DNA from: Nemophila menziesii | Taxonomy: Eukaryota > Streptophyta > Magnoliopsida > Boraginales > Hydrophyllaceae | NCBI GenBank assembly: GCA_029959085.1 | Contig: JARWIR010000003.1 | Location: forward strand, 32,441,505 to 32,505,504 | DNA length: 64,000 bases | Direction of reading: 5' to 3' | In this document: positions 48,510 to 59,877 of the stretch, piece by piece | How the letters are laid out: each line of letters opens with the position of its first letter | Numbering within the stretch: position 1 is the stretch's first letter | Position numbers and translations under genes: made by a program | Notes under the pieces: generated by a model | Told to the model about the DNA's origin: nothing | Databases searched by the model: none | The model's input: the letters and a program-made list of their open reading frames with translations, nothing else

Positions 48510-49992
48510 ATGGCAGCTAACATAGCCCTCCGATCAATCGTAGCCCTCCGATCATCTTCCTCCTCTATCTTCATTTCCAAACGCCTCTTCTCATCTACAA
48601 TATCCATACCCAAATCCTTACCCGGGTTCACCCGACCCGCTACCATCCGCTTTACTCCCTCAATCTCACACGCTCTCCGATTCCTCCCGGCTAGCGCCAC
48701 CCGGTTCAACACTATCCGATGCAGAACCAATCGTTCCGGTTCATCTTACTCACCACTCAACTCCGGCTCCAACTTCAGTGACCGTCCACCTACTGAAATG
48801 GCGCCGCTATTCCCTGGCTGTGATTACGAGCACTGGCTGATTGTTATGGATAAGCCTGGTGGTGAAGGCGCCACCAAGCAGCAAATGATCGATTGCTACA
48901 TTCAAACCCTAGCTAGTATCCTCGGCGGAAGGTATTATTATAATTATTGTTCTTATTTTCTATTAATTTCTCGTTTTTTATAAAAAAATTGGAAAAACAG
49001 CAACAAATAATCTGACTTTGTATCATAATCTTACTGACTAACAGAAATTGTATTCGGTTCATTACTAAATTATTATGGTACTTTCACTTCCAAATTTACT
49101 AAGACAGGGTTTGGAGCTTGCCCATTTTAACTGTATATAACATAACTTTAGATTAATTGCAGTATTGGTCCTTGTGTTTTAAGAAATAGCTAAACTATAT
49201 ATTCATATAGCGTCTACACCCCTGCATTCTACTATAAGGTTGTAATTTTACCCCTAATTTTGACTACAATTTTCGTAACACATAAGTTTGGCTATTTTTC
49301 TCATATCTAAGTATCCAATGGTGCAATTAGTTATTAGCCCCAATTATATGCCCTGTACTATTTCTTTTAACTATGTAAAGTATAATTTTGCTTGTTGTAC
49401 TTTAGAACTATAGCTATCATCATTTAAGAGATAAAAGACTCTAAAAAATGGTTATTTAGATAGATAATTTTCTGTTTATTATAATAATTCAGTATAGAGG
49501 AAGCGAAAAAGAAGATATACAATGTATCATGTGAAAGATACTTTGGATTTGGATGTGAGATTGATGAGGAGACTTCAAACAAGCTTGAAGGTACTTATTT
49601 TCTTGCGATTAGAATTAATGTTTACGTATTTAGTTTGTTTAATTTTTAAATATTTTGTCATGTTTTTCTTCATTTATTGGTTTACAGGAGTACCTGGTGT
49701 TCTTTTCGTGTTACCCGATTCATATGTTGACCCAGAGAACAAGGATTATGGAGGTATAATAATTTTAATTAATTTTCAAGCTAAAATTTTACTTAATATA
49801 GTTTATTTTTTAATAGTCTAAATGATATGGTTTGGTTTGTTTGTTATAGCTGAGTTGCTTGTGAATGGAGAAATAGTACAGAGATCACCGGAAAGACAGA
49901 GAAGAGTGGAGCCGGTCCCACAACGATCTAATGATCGTCCAAGATACAATGATCGTACTCGATATGTGAGGCGACGTGAAAATATGCGTTAA
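48510..49992 (+). CDS. MORF2: MORF2-like multiple organellar RNA editing factor
   Basis: Four exons: 48510-48931, 49493-49590, 49688-49753, 49850-49992. GT-AG sites and phases agree, giving 242 aa. MORF/RIP proteins bind PPR proteins and each other to form C-to-U RNA-editing complexes in plastids and mitochondria. The first 70 or so residues are Ser/Arg-rich with few acids, as expected for an organelle transit peptide. The MORF box follows from '[20 protein letters not shown]', with '[13 protein letters not shown]' ending exon 1, '[20 protein letters not shown]' in exon 2 and '[20 protein letters not shown]' in exon 3. The basic tail ends 'RRRENMR'. '[12 protein letters not shown]' and the '[13 protein letters not shown]' tail point to MORF2 and not MORF9, which would make it plastid-located. 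The call between these two is from memory. The first exon ends 'ILGG' where homologues as I recall have a Ser-Glu-Glu-Glu run, so exon 2 starts one or two residues shorter. Confidence 0.88.
49036..49476 (+). repeat. MORF2 intron 1 segment duplicated at 59388-59877
   Basis: Aligns over more than 400 bp in the same orientation with 59388-59877, including 'GCGTCTACACCCCTGCATT' and 'TCCAATGGTGCAA'. It spans most of intron 1 but no exon. Confidence 0.75.
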
Positions 49993-50640
49993 AATGAATT
50001 TCATGTATTGGCTTTGCTTTGAGATTTAGTTGTTATGAGCATATTACTTCTTCTTAGGTGGTGTACTTTGTATTAATGTCTATTTTACTTATGTACTTAA
50101 AAAACCTTGAGATATTACACTTCCAATTCTGTCTTTTTATTATGGGATTCTACTAAGATTGTTTAAAAGTTATGTGCATATTTATCATCTATGTTTTCTT
50201 ACTGCCAAAAGCCGTTCTTTGGTTAAGGAATTTTGCACTTCTTAGTTCTTGTGAAGTAACTTTCAAACAGATTAAACTGCATAGATATTAACACCAACGC
50301 ACAGATCAAGAAGTGTAATCGAACAAGCAGCTCACTTTAGTGTTGCATCAACAAACAAATCGTATAAACAAACTGGCTAACAAATTTAACATGGACTATT
50401 AAGTTCATAAAAGGTAAACTACAAAAGCTGTGTTTTGTGTTTTGACAAAAGTGCACTATATAAAATAACATGAAATTACTTAACCTTCATATTTATTAAA
50501 AACAAACAAATACAACCTTAACAAGAACAAATAAAACCCAAAAAGACACAATATAGAGTTTATTAAACAATAGTTAAATATATTCGAACAAAAAAAAAAA
50601 ACAATAGTTAAATACAATTTACAATAGAATATCTAGTGGA
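49993..50640. other. Intergenic between convergent MORF2 and F-box 1
   Basis: 3' flanks of two convergent genes. Nothing else recognised. Confidence 0.5.
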
Positions 50641-51921
50641 TCAATTTTGAAGGATCCAGAAAGCTGGAGTCATCTTATACTCTAACTTACAATCATAAAT
50701 CTCACGAATACTTTTATCCCCAAAGTCAAAAATCCCCATATCATGACCTCCATACATCCAATCTTCTTCCATGCGTAACCAATAATCATCTGTAAAATAG
50801 ATTGAATTTGCTTTGCATCCTTTATACTTCTTTGCTGACAAAGATTTAGATTGATTACCACCTACAAATAACATTCTATCACCCAAATCCTTCATCTCTA
50901 TCCATTCCTTGTTGCTCAAATCCAACTTGTACACATAGAAATTCTTGGTCCAGTATGGACTACAAAACTCATCAACTAAGTCTCGTTCAAGAACAGGTTC
51001 ACCATCGGAATTCACATATTCCGCAATGCATCTAATTACTAGGAGAAGTTCACCGTTAGACTCAACTATGTAGTGTTGACTAGAGTATAACTCCATGTTT
51101 TCCGACATATTCCTGGGAAGAGATAGTGATAGTGACTGGTTTGTTACTTTTGTTGGATTTAGACTATCAATTCGCCAAGCTTCCATTGAACCATTATCAC
51201 ATAGTGCGTATATGTAATTTTTGCAGACTGTGATATCACAATATTTATAGTGCGAGTCTTCAAACAAAGTCCATTCACGAGCTTCATGGTTGGTGTAAGC
51301 AATCTTCGATTCCCAACCGTAGATTACTGCAACCCCATAGTACTGACTATATACAGGATCACCCCACATAATAACTTTGGAAAACCAATTTCTTAATAAA
51401 TTTGCAGTGTTGTATTTAAAATTAGACAAAGATTTAATCGAGGGAAGATGAAACTTAACGTCCAGAATTGGATTATAGAGGAGTATATTCTGATTATCTT
51501 GCAGAAGTATTAACCAACCTTGCGATGAACCAAAGCAGTGAGAGTTAGCAGGCATATTTAGTGGCTTCTGAACCTTTTCCACAAGATCAAACAAATTATT
51601 TTCTGCTTCTTCTTCAGGGTCTATAGGCATCAAAAGTAACGGGGATGTATTCTTTAACTCGATCATAAAAGACTCGATATGTGATTTGGCTACAGAATAC
51701 CAGTAAAGACACGTATCTCTGAACTTAAATTTATCATCAAAACACAATTTTTGTAAAACCAAATCAAGAATATCCCTAGGTAACATAGACCAATCTACAT
51801 GAGGAGTTGTTTTTCTTTTTTTCAACATCACGTTCACGTCCGAGCAACCCTCAATCTTACAGTCGGCTACTACGTAAGTAGTTTCTCTTTCTCTCTTTCT
51901 CTTGGAAAATTTTTCGGCCAT
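50641..51921 (-). CDS. F-box/DUF295 protein 1 (KIB-like)
   Basis: Single-exon gene of 426 aa. F-box proteins are the substrate-binding subunits of SCF ubiquitin ligases. The N-terminus is basic (KRKRERE). An F-box covers about residues 42-82 ('VDWSMLPRDILDLVLQKL', then 'FRDTCLYWYSVA'). The rest is a DUF295/KIB1-type domain with 'SHCFGSSQGWLILLQ', 'NPILDVKFHLP', 'KVIMWGDPVYSQYYGVAVIYG' and the end block 'DLGDRMLFVGGN' ... 'SIYFTDDYW'. Its substrate is unknown. F-box 2 and 3 are diverged paralogues with the same ending 'FWILQN'. A TATATATA stretch at 51994-52003 lies about 75 bp upstream of the start. Confidence 0.9.
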   Translation of the reverse strand: MAEKFSKRKRERETTYVVADCKIEGCSDVNVMLKKRKTTPHVDWSMLPRDILDLVLQKLCFDDKFKFRDTCLYWYSVAKSHIESFMIELKNTSPLLLMPIDPEEEAENNLFDLVEKVQKPLNMPANSHCFGSSQGWLILLQDNQNILLYNPILDVKFHLPSIKSLSNFKYNTANLLRNWFSKVIMWGDPVYSQYYGVAVIYGWESKIAYTNHEAREWTLFEDSHYKYCDITVCKNYIYALCDNGSMEAWRIDSLNPTKVTNQSLSLSLPRNMSENMELYSSQHYIVESNGELLLVIRCIAEYVNSDGEPVLERDLVDEFCSPYWTKNFYVYKLDLSNKEWIEMKDLGDRMLFVGGNQSKSLSAKKYKGCKANSIYFTDDYWLRMEEDWMYGGHDMGIFDFGDKSIREIYDCKLEYKMTPAFWILQN

Positions 51922-52019
51922 GGTAATGAATGAACTAATAAGTTGCCAACAAGATTATGACGATAGGGTTAGGAAATCGCCTGATAGTTGTGTGTATATA
52001 TAGGTTTAGAGTTTAGACA

Positions 52020-52399
52020 AGGTTTATGTTACTTGCATGCTAGTTTTTGTATAGCTGTAAATTTCTTTTACTTGGTCCTTAATTAATGATATTGGTACGG
52101 AGATTTAGATCCTTAAAAGATTTCCTTCTATAAATATATTTTCACTTTAATTTAAGTAAAAAAATAAACTCGAAAAAAAGGAAACTTCTAAAACACATAT
52201 ACTACTTCTATTGTAACCAAAATATTTATTTATTAAGCAAAGTACAATAGGTCATCTAATTTAGTAGTACAAGTTTGAACTAAGTCATTGATTTTGAGTC
52301 CAAAATAGTTCTCCTATATAACAAAAAAAAATTATTTATTTATTTATAAATATTTTATTCTCACTCATACGGTTTCGTTCTTTAGAGAGGGTATTAACG
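52020..52399. other. Upstream region of F-box 1, nothing else recognised
   Basis: AT-rich; no element recognised. Confidence 0.4.
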
Positions 52400-53690
52400 T
52401 GAAATTCGGTTCTAAAGATAGACTTGTATCGTTTACGACAGCATTTCGTCGAAATTATCTCGTTGGTAAAATTTCGTTGGAAAAGATATCATTAAAGACA
52501 AAAGATGGTCCATCCACAAGATTGACCACGTGTCCGTTGAGACGATTAATGTTGTCTTTATTAATATCGTCGGTATTGATTATATATCAATACCGACGAA
52601 CATTGTCGTCGGTTTTTTTCGTCTTTTTCAGCGAAGATATTCTTCGTCTCAATTGATCATTGTTAAAGGCGGGGAAATATATGTCGTCGGCATTGATCTT
52701 TTTTTTACTTTTTTTTACTTTTTTTATTGAAATAATTGTTTTATTAATTTATTTATTATATTAATATTAACAAACAAAAATAATAATGATATAGAATAAA
52801 CGTTTCGAAACTAAAATAGCAATTTATATATTACAATGTTACAGCATAATGGATTAAAAGTCCAAAGTACGATTAAAAACAAATTATTACAGTCCTAAAT
52901 AAAATTATATGGATAAAAAAAATATTACACAATCGAATAAAAGATAAAAGTCATAGCAAATATAAAGGGCGGGGATAGATAATAATTAAGGAGAATCGAG
53001 ATCTTCAGTATTCTCGTCCCAGAGGCTTCTTCGAGTATGAGGGGAGGAGTGGCATCAACAGCAGAGTCAGTAGGAGAGATGGCGGAAGTGAGACCAGTAA
53101 GAGGGACATTAGAAGGGGGCCGGCAGGAGGGACGTCAGAAGAAGGACAAGTAGAAGAGACGGTGGTAGAGGGACCGTTAGGACCAAAACTGACACTAGAA
53201 TTAAGAGCGAACATGGATAGACCTTTGGATACGCGTTCTTCATTTAACCACGTGATCATCCTACTCACATCCTCTAGGCTAAGTACGGGAGAAGCAGAAC
53301 TGACAACATCCGAGGTCACCGATTGATCGAACGATGAACGAAGGGTTCTCGGCCCTTAGATACCAGATAATCATTCATCGCCTTTACCACCCCCTCCAAA
53401 TTCCGAAGCAAATCTGGAGGAATTTTGAGTTTCCACGAATCTCTTACTCTTACCCTTTGGATGCGGGACCACTCCCGCTACCCTACTCCGGGAGCTGCTA
53501 CGTATGACCTTAGTGGCAGTATCGATCACCAGTTCCACCATATCCCTCAAGCTCACTTCGGGCCCGAACTAATGGTAGCGTTAGAACCAAATTGTGAACT
53601 CTGGATGATCAGGGTGCGCATCAGGCCCCTATACACCTCCTATTGCAATAATACAAAATCCCTCTATATCTATATATATAAGTCCAATTA
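52400..53690 (-). mobile_element. Possible CACTA-like fragment
   Basis: Repeated GTCGGTATTGAT / ATCAATACCGAC and TCGTCGG motifs at 52568-52695, including a 13-bp hairpin at 52568-52601, resemble the subterminal repeats of CACTA elements. On the minus strand, open pieces at 53556-53371 (Ser/Arg-rich) and 53319-53005 could be tail fragments of a transposon protein, but no domain was recognised and terminal CACTA motifs were not found. Confidence 0.3.
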
Positions 53691-54354
53691 AATTAATTTC
53701 TAAAAGTTGGGAAGGAGGTGGGGGTTAATGGAAAATTCTGAAAATTTTAGGAAGATCATATTAAATTTTATTTTCATTTTTTTATAGGACAATACTTTCA
53801 TCCAGTATTGGATGAACCTACACCAATCATATTAATACACATCTTTATGGTTTTAAACTTACAAAAGTGACTAACAAATTCATCTAATGACATGTGTTTT
53901 GTTATAATAATCAATGAATATAATGTGAGTATTGAACCCTCCAATATTAGATGGAAGTCTTACGTTTTTTTATATAGGTAAAAAACCGAATTTTGAAAAA
54001 TAGTAGGAAAGAAAGGGGAGAGGGGAAGACAATTCCTAAATCTTTTAAGGTAGTTATTGTCTTCAAATCAAAAGCAAAAGAATCCTTGTGAACCAACCAA
54101 AGAACACGTAAATAGTTACGAAATTTTTTATCATCTTAAAAAATCAACAACACCTAATTGTGTTACTGAATCCTTATCTTTTGTATTCTTTTCATCTTTA
54201 AAATATTGTCAATATTAATAAAAATAGTTGTTTATGATTTAGATCACTTTTATATGTAACTGAATATTAGAATTTATATATTCAATAAATATTCAAGATA
54301 TCAAAATATTTATAAAATTATTTTAATAATTAGATAGATAAAAGAATAAGGGAA
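53691..54354. other. Intergenic, nothing recognised
   Basis: AT-rich; no gene or element recognised. Confidence 0.4.
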
Positions 54355-54647
54355 AATGACCCAAAAAATCAAAATAATATTATTTTCAGCCCAATAACAT
54401 CAATGACAAAATTTCTGCCCAATAACATCATTAACTAAATTTTGTCCTTGATGGGAATCGTCCTTGACGGGAATCGTCCTTGACGGGAATCGTCTTTGAT
54501 GGGAATCGTCCTTGACGGGAATCGTCCTTGATGGGAATCGTCCTTGACGGGAATCGTCCTTGACGGGTAAACATGTAATCTTATAATAGTAAGTTAATGG
54601 ATGATTCTTTGGGACAAATATAATATTATTTTGATTTTTTGGGTCAT
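54355..54647. mobile_element. TIR element carrying a 15-bp minisatellite
   Basis: Inverted repeats of about 30 bp (54355-54386 and 54617-54647; AATGACCCAAAAAATCAAAA at the outer left) enclose the tandem array at 54443-54567. No coding capacity. It looks like a miniature inverted-repeat element, of unknown superfamily. Confidence 0.6.
54443..54567. repeat. 15-bp minisatellite, about 8 units
   Basis: Unit GTCCTTGACGGGAATC, counted as a 15-bp period with C/T variation at GACGGG/GATGGG. The units are nearly identical, which suggests recent expansion. Confidence 0.9.
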
Positions 54648-54780
54648 TGACCCAAAGAATAAACTTTTTTAGTTTATGTAAAAAACAAGTATAAAAACAG
54701 TTGAGATTAGTTTAATGGGCAGGAGCTTGGTTATCCAATCTAATGATGTAGGTTCGAACCGAGTCAATGACTTAGAGTTT

Positions 54781-55495
54781 TTTTTTTTTTTTTTTGTCAA
54801 ATGCTTTAAAATATAAATCGAAATAGTTCATTACAGCAAAACCTAACCAATCCCCGAAGTGGGTGGTAAAGAAGACATAAACCTAACTAATTGGGGAGGG
54901 GGTTTGGACACCCAATTGCTCGGCAACACACCTAGAAGCTGCTGCCTCGCAACCCAATCAGCACAAACATTTAATTTCCTAGGAATAAAGTAAAAGGAAA
55001 CTAATCTATTACACGATAATAACTTAATATCCGAGTACAAAATTTTGTGTCTAGCAAAAGGAGGAGTCTTGGGTTGATTAAGCATATCTATCACTATCTT
55101 GTTGTCACTCATGATTCGAATGTCTTCAAATTGGAAATTGATAGCCGAAATTAGCCCATTATGCACTCCTATCATCTCAGCTTCTTCTGCATTATAAGAT
55201 AAGAAGTTTTGGGTATGCCCATGTATTAGTTTATTGTTTTTATCTAGTAGAATACAAGCTGATGTAGCATTTTTATCAGTTTTAAAGCAAACATCTGAAA
55301 ATGCAAACAAAGTTTTTTCAGTAACATTTTCATTCCATTTTCTCATATTACCATTACCTGATTTTGAGCAGTGAAGAATACTTTTTCCTTCCTGTTTCTC
55401 ATTGTTTTTAATGTTGTTGTGTTGAGTATTTAAACTTCTTACATTTTCACTCTTTTGGTCAGTGGGTTTATTAGCCTCAGATACTTTATTAAGAT
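54781..55495 (-). mobile_element. 5'-truncated LINE end with RNase H domain
   Basis: On the minus strand one frame encodes an RNase H-like domain: 'FAFSDVCFKTDKNATSACIL', 'NAEEAEMIGVHNGL', 'RIMSDNKIVIDML' and 'FYFIPRKLNVCADWVARQ'. These fit the RVT_3 type at the end of plant LINEs. A run of about 18 A (T at 54779-54797 on the plus strand) follows its stop as a poly-A tail. Its 5' edge at 55495 is where similarity between the flanks of F-box 2 and F-box 3 ends, so it inserted after, or at the edge of, that duplication. Confidence 0.7.
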
Positions 55496-55604
55496 TGGAA
55501 AAAATAGTATAGACCAACACAATCAACTTTAACGAAATAGATTATTAAATTTGCAGAATCGAACAAATTACAATAAAATATCTCCTAAAAATATGAATTT
55601 TGGA

Positions 55605-56918
55605 TCAATTTTGAAGGATCCAGAAACCTGGAGTCATCTTATAATCGAACTTACAATCATAAATTTCATGGATACTTCTATCCCCCAAGTCGAAGATACC
55701 CATGTCATGACCTTTGTACGTGTATTCTCCATCCATGCCCTCCCAGATAAATTCATCAGTAAAATAAATAGAATTTTCTTTGAACCCTTTATAATCCTTA
55801 ATCGACAGAGATTTAGAGTGGTTACCGCCTACAAACAACATTCGATCACCCAAATCCTTTATCTCTATCCATTCCTTCTTGCTTAAACCCAACTTGTACA
55901 CATAAAAACTCTTCGTCAAGTATCCATAAGAGACACCTTCAAGTAAATCTTGTCTGAGAGTAGGTTCACCATCAGGATTGGCAAATTTAGCAACGCATCT
56001 AATTACTAGTAGAATTTCACCATTAGATTCAACTATGTAACTTTGAGCAAAGTAGAACTCACTATTTTCCTGAAGTTCTGATATATTCATGGGAATAGAT
56101 GGCGATAGTGTTAAGTTGATTGCTTTTGTTGGATTCAAGCAATTGATACAATTGATACGCCAAGCTTCGATTAAACCTCCATTACGTAGTGCATATATGT
56201 AATCTTTGCAGACCGTGATATCACAGTAATCATCTTGTGAGTCTTCAAACAAAGTCCATTCAAGAGCTTTATGGTTGGTGTAAGCAATCTCCCGAGTCCA
56301 ACTGTAGATTACTCCAACCCCATAGTACTGACTAAAAACAGGATCACCCCATATAATAACTTTACGAATCCAAAGTCTTGAAAAAATTTTGGGGTCGTAA
56401 ATAAATTCCGGGAAAGAAAGAACCCCAGGAAGTTGAAATTTGACGTCCAAAATTGGATTATAGATGAATAAATCTTGTATACCCTGCAAAAGTATTAACC
56501 AACCTTGTGATGAACCGATACAGTGAGAGTTAGCAGGCATCTTTAGTGACTTTTGAACCTTTTTCACAAGATCAAATTGATAAGTCTTATGTTTGTTGAT
56601 TTCTTCTTCTTCTTCTTCTTCTTCTTCAGTAGGCATCAAAAGCAACGGTGGTTCATTCTGTAACTCAATCATAAAGGACTTGATATGCAGTTCGGCTATT
56701 GATTTCCAGGAACAGCATGTATATTTGAACATAAGCTTGTCATGAAAAGACAAACTTTTCAAAATTAAGTCAAGAAGATCATTAGGCAGTGTAGACCAAT
56801 CACCTTGAAGGGTTGAATTTCTGTTTTTCAACCTCACGATCAAGTCGGAGCAACTCTCAACCTTTACATTGGATTCGAAGGTCGTTTTTGCCTTTTTGTT
56901 GGAGAAATTGTGAGACAT
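55605..56918 (-). CDS. F-box/DUF295 protein 2
   Basis: Single exon, 437 aa, close paralogue of F-box 3. F-box at about residues 40-80 ('WSTLPNDLLDLILKSLSFHD', then 'FKYTCCSWKSIAE'). After 'LLLMP' and Thr comes a run of nine Glu at about 98-106, which is short compared with F-box 3. The DUF295/KIB-like part follows with 'SHCIGSSQGWLILLQGIQDL', 'KVIIWGDPVFSQYYGVGVIY', 'DITVCKDYIYAL' and the end block 'DLGDRMLFVGGNHSKSL'. By family it should be an SCF E3 adaptor; target unknown. Start is the first ATG, with a TATATAAAT box at about 56965-56975, and the gene is on the minus strand like F-box 1. Confidence 0.9.
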   Translation of the reverse strand: MSHNFSNKKAKTTFESNVKVESCSDLIVRLKNRNSTLQGDWSTLPNDLLDLILKSLSFHDKLMFKYTCCSWKSIAELHIKSFMIELQNEPPLLLMPTEEEEEEEEEINKHKTYQFDLVKKVQKSLKMPANSHCIGSSQGWLILLQGIQDLFIYNPILDVKFQLPGVLSFPEFIYDPKIFSRLWIRKVIIWGDPVFSQYYGVGVIYSWTREIAYTNHKALEWTLFEDSQDDYCDITVCKDYIYALRNGGLIEAWRINCINCLNPTKAINLTLSPSIPMNISELQENSEFYFAQSYIVESNGEILLVIRCVAKFANPDGEPTLRQDLLEGVSYGYLTKSFYVYKLGLSKKEWIEIKDLGDRMLFVGGNHSKSLSIKDYKGFKENSIYFTDEFIWEGMDGEYTYKGHDMGIFDLGDRSIHEIYDCKFDYKMTPGFWILQN

Positions 56919-56964
56919 GCTTCAGAATATTGCTTAATGGACGAACGAATAAGTTGCAAACTAG

Positions 56965-56975
56965 ATTTATATAGA
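56965..56975 (-). promoter_or_regulatory. Candidate TATA box of F-box 2
   Basis: CTATATAAATC on the minus strand, 47-57 bp upstream of the start codon, identical to the one upstream of F-box 3. Confidence 0.5.
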
Positions 56976-57279
56976 GGTTAATTAAGGAGATACCTGATAC
57001 TTGTATATATATAAACAATAGTGTTGAGGAGTTTTCGATTTGTATACTCCTCTATTCCACAAATAATGTAACTTGTGTTTGTGTTATATTTTAGATATAT
57101 ACTAAAAATATAAATATTAATTCTAAAAAATTGAAATTAAAAAGGTAAACATAGTGGTGGAACTCTTCTAAATTTGGGAAATCATTGTTTTTTTTTTTTC
57201 AATACATAAGAGTTTTTTAAAAGCCGTTAAGAATATATAAATTACAAGCAGAATAAAAATTCTTATTCGGACTCTAATA

Positions 57280-57520
57280 CAACTCTAGCAGTCGCATGCA
57301 CACTTCTATCTCTTGTAATAAAATTCCACAGGTACTTCGGGGTTCTTCAAAAATCATTGGTTATGTGTTCGTAGCTACACCCTCCTTTGCTAACTTATCT
57401 GTACAAAAATTTGATTCACGGAAAATGTGGGTTAATTCAAACTTAGGTAAATCGCGCAGCATGGTCCAACATTCCCTCACGATTGAAACATATTGACTAC
57501 TTGAGTTTCCACTGCCCTTC
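57280..57520 (-). mobile_element. LINE RNase H fragment in the left arm
   Basis: The minus-strand frame gives 'LRDLPKFELTHIFRESNFCT' followed by 'DKLAKEGV', typical of the end of a LINE RNase H domain. It lies in the part of the left arm that is absent from the right arm, so it inserted there after the inverted duplication. Confidence 0.6.
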
Positions 57521-58600
57521 ACTGGCGCATGGAACATCCTCGAGTCTAAACCATAAGATGTATTAGAGCTCCCACCGCCCTTCCTTGCTTTAATTATTAC
57601 TTGCAGTAGTTGTATAGTTGTGGAAAATCCTTATAACTTCTTTCCTTAATTAATCATCTTGAAATTATCTTAACTTTAATTTAACTTGAAATTTGTAAAT
57701 ATTTACTACTTTCCAAGAATTCCTTTAATTTTTCTTGGTAAATTATTTGTCGAAACTAAGAGAACTTCTAAGATAGATTTATGGAAGCCATTTTTTAGTT
57801 TTTATTCTCTTTATTTTCGTAAATACAAATAAAAATATGTTTGGTTAGCTAAAATAAATTGATTTTAGTTTTTTAAAATTTAAAATTTTATAGGTGTTTG
57901 AAATTAACGGGTCTTACATTAGAATTTTATTATTAAAGATTTTTGTACAATTAAAAGTTACACATCTTACAAATTAATAAAATATCCTCAGATATCACAT
58001 AAAGATTAAAGAAAAGTGGCAAAATAATACTAAACATCTATGACACTGAACATACTCATATTTCGACCGTCGCTGATCACCGGCACACCGTCGCCGACAC
58101 CACGATCAGTGGCGATACTAAGCCTGCTCAAAAACTGATTTAGTGAGCATGATCAAAGTTCGACCGCCGGAGCCACCAACGACATCGTTACCGAGTCCGT
58201 AAGTTCGGCATTAATCCTACAGAGAGATTTTGACATGAAGCATAATTTTAATTCTAAGCATATATTTTAATGAGCATGCTTAATATACAATTCTGAGCAT
58301 TTTTTAATTGAGCATGCTCAATGTTCGAGACTGGGGCTCAGTGTTCTTGACTTAGCGTATTATTTTGAAGTGAAAATTCCTTCGTGGACACACACTGTTT
58401 CACCATTTGGACAAATAAGTTCCCAAGTTTACAAAAGTGTACAAATAGGTACAAAATGTTTTGTTTTTGTTATGTCGATTCCCGTCGTAAAGTTCGGCGT
58501 TAAATGTTACGTTTCAATAAATATAATCAGGGTCCTATTTGAAAATAAAGAACGTTGGGTACCTATTTGTCCACTTTTATGAACTTGGATACTTCATTTT

Positions 58601-59387
58601 AGAGGAAATAGGTAGTCACGTCATTAACATCTGGCATTTAACGACAAAATTCATTGCAGGTACTAACGGGAGCCTGAAAATAAAACATCGGGTACCTGTT
58701 TGTCCACTTTTGTAAACTTGGTATTTATTTGTCAAAATTTGAAACAATAGGTATCGACGGAGAAATTTTTCCTATTTCTAATTATAACCAACACATAAAT
58801 TAATATAATAATCATATTAAAGGGACTTAATTGATTAATAACAAGGATACCTAGTGGGTGGTGGACTAGACAAATAAGTACCCAAGTTTTTTGAAGTGGA
58901 CAAACAAGTACCTAAGTTTCTGATTTTGGTCCAACCGTTAGTAGTCGTTCTCTATTAGGTCCCCACGGATTTTGTAAAAGGACAAATAAGTATCCAACGA
59001 ATTTTAAAAAGAACAATTAGTCACCCATATCCTTGCCAACTTCAATACTCAATGGTTGTATTGACGATGGGTACTAAAAGTTGGACCAAATAAAAACGTT
59101 TGAAACCTGATTGTCCAATTTAAAAAAGTTAGGTATCTATTTGTTTAATTTTGAAATGATGGATACCCCCTGGGATCTATTTCCCTTAAAACAATTAAAA
59201 CAATTACATTATATATAGAATTAAAAAAGACTTAGAGTCTCCATTTAAATTACAAGCGACGAGGAGTAGAAAAAACAAATCTGCAATGAGCTGATGTCCG
59301 CACTGTGACAATAATATAATGATATCAACTTCATCTTTCCCAACATGTAGCACCATCTCTTACTGAGTAACATCATTTAGAAATTGT
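58601..59387. other. Spacer with repeated 'TACCTATTTGTCCACTTTT' modules
   Basis: Variants of the module GGGTACCTATTTGTCCACTT and ACAAATAAGTACCCAAGTTT recur at about 58425, 58555, 58690, 58870 and 59110 (and at 61150 and 61300 in the right arm) in both orientations. They look like a decayed dispersed repeat. No coding sequence. Confidence 0.5.
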
Positions 59388-59528
59388 ATTGGGTTCATTA
59401 CTAAATTATTATGGTACTTTCACTACCAAATTTACTAAGACAGGGTTTGTCGCTTGCCTATTTTAACTGAATATAAATTAACTTTTTTGAATTAATTGCA
59501 CCATTCGCCCTTGTGTTGTGAGAAATAG

Positions 59529-59582
<54 letters not shown>

Positions 59583-59877
59583 GCGTCTACACCCCTGCAT
59601 TATACTATAAGGTTGTATTTTTGCCCCTTTGAGTACAATTTTCGTAACACATAAGTTTGGTTATTTCTCATATCTCAGTGTCCAATGGTGCAACTAGCCC
59701 CAATTGTATGTATTGTACTATTTCTTTTAACTATGTAAAGTATAATTTTAATTTTGCTTGTTGTAGTTTAGAACTATAGCTATCATCATTTAGGAGATAA
59801 CAGACTCTAATGAATGAATTTTTCCTCGATTTTGTAATAATGCAAAGGTCTAATAGAGTAGTAAGATAGATAATTTT
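59388..59877 (+). repeat. Copy of MORF2 intron 1 with (AT)n expansion
   Basis: Same orientation as 49036-49476 and ends just before the position of MORF2 exon 2. It carries an AT microsatellite of about 25 units (59528-59575) where the intron has a short AT stretch. No MORF2 exon accompanies it. Confidence 0.75.

Larger units (their letters stand above)
55495..58600. repeat. Left arm of large inverted repeat (contains F-box 2)
   Basis: Matches the reverse complement of 61148-63885 through the F-box gene, its promoter and about 1.5 kb upstream, ending near 'TGGATACTTCATTTTAG' (58590-58600). About 420 bp at 57182-57600 are extra and include a LINE RNase H relic. Confidence 0.85.

Noticed and set aside
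53005..53556. Ser/Pro/Leu-rich frames as a gene
   Set aside because: Broken by stops, no domain recognised; treated only as a possible transposon tail.
54443..54567. CRISPR-like array
   Set aside because: Units are contiguous with no spacers, and this is a plant nuclear sequence; it is a minisatellite.
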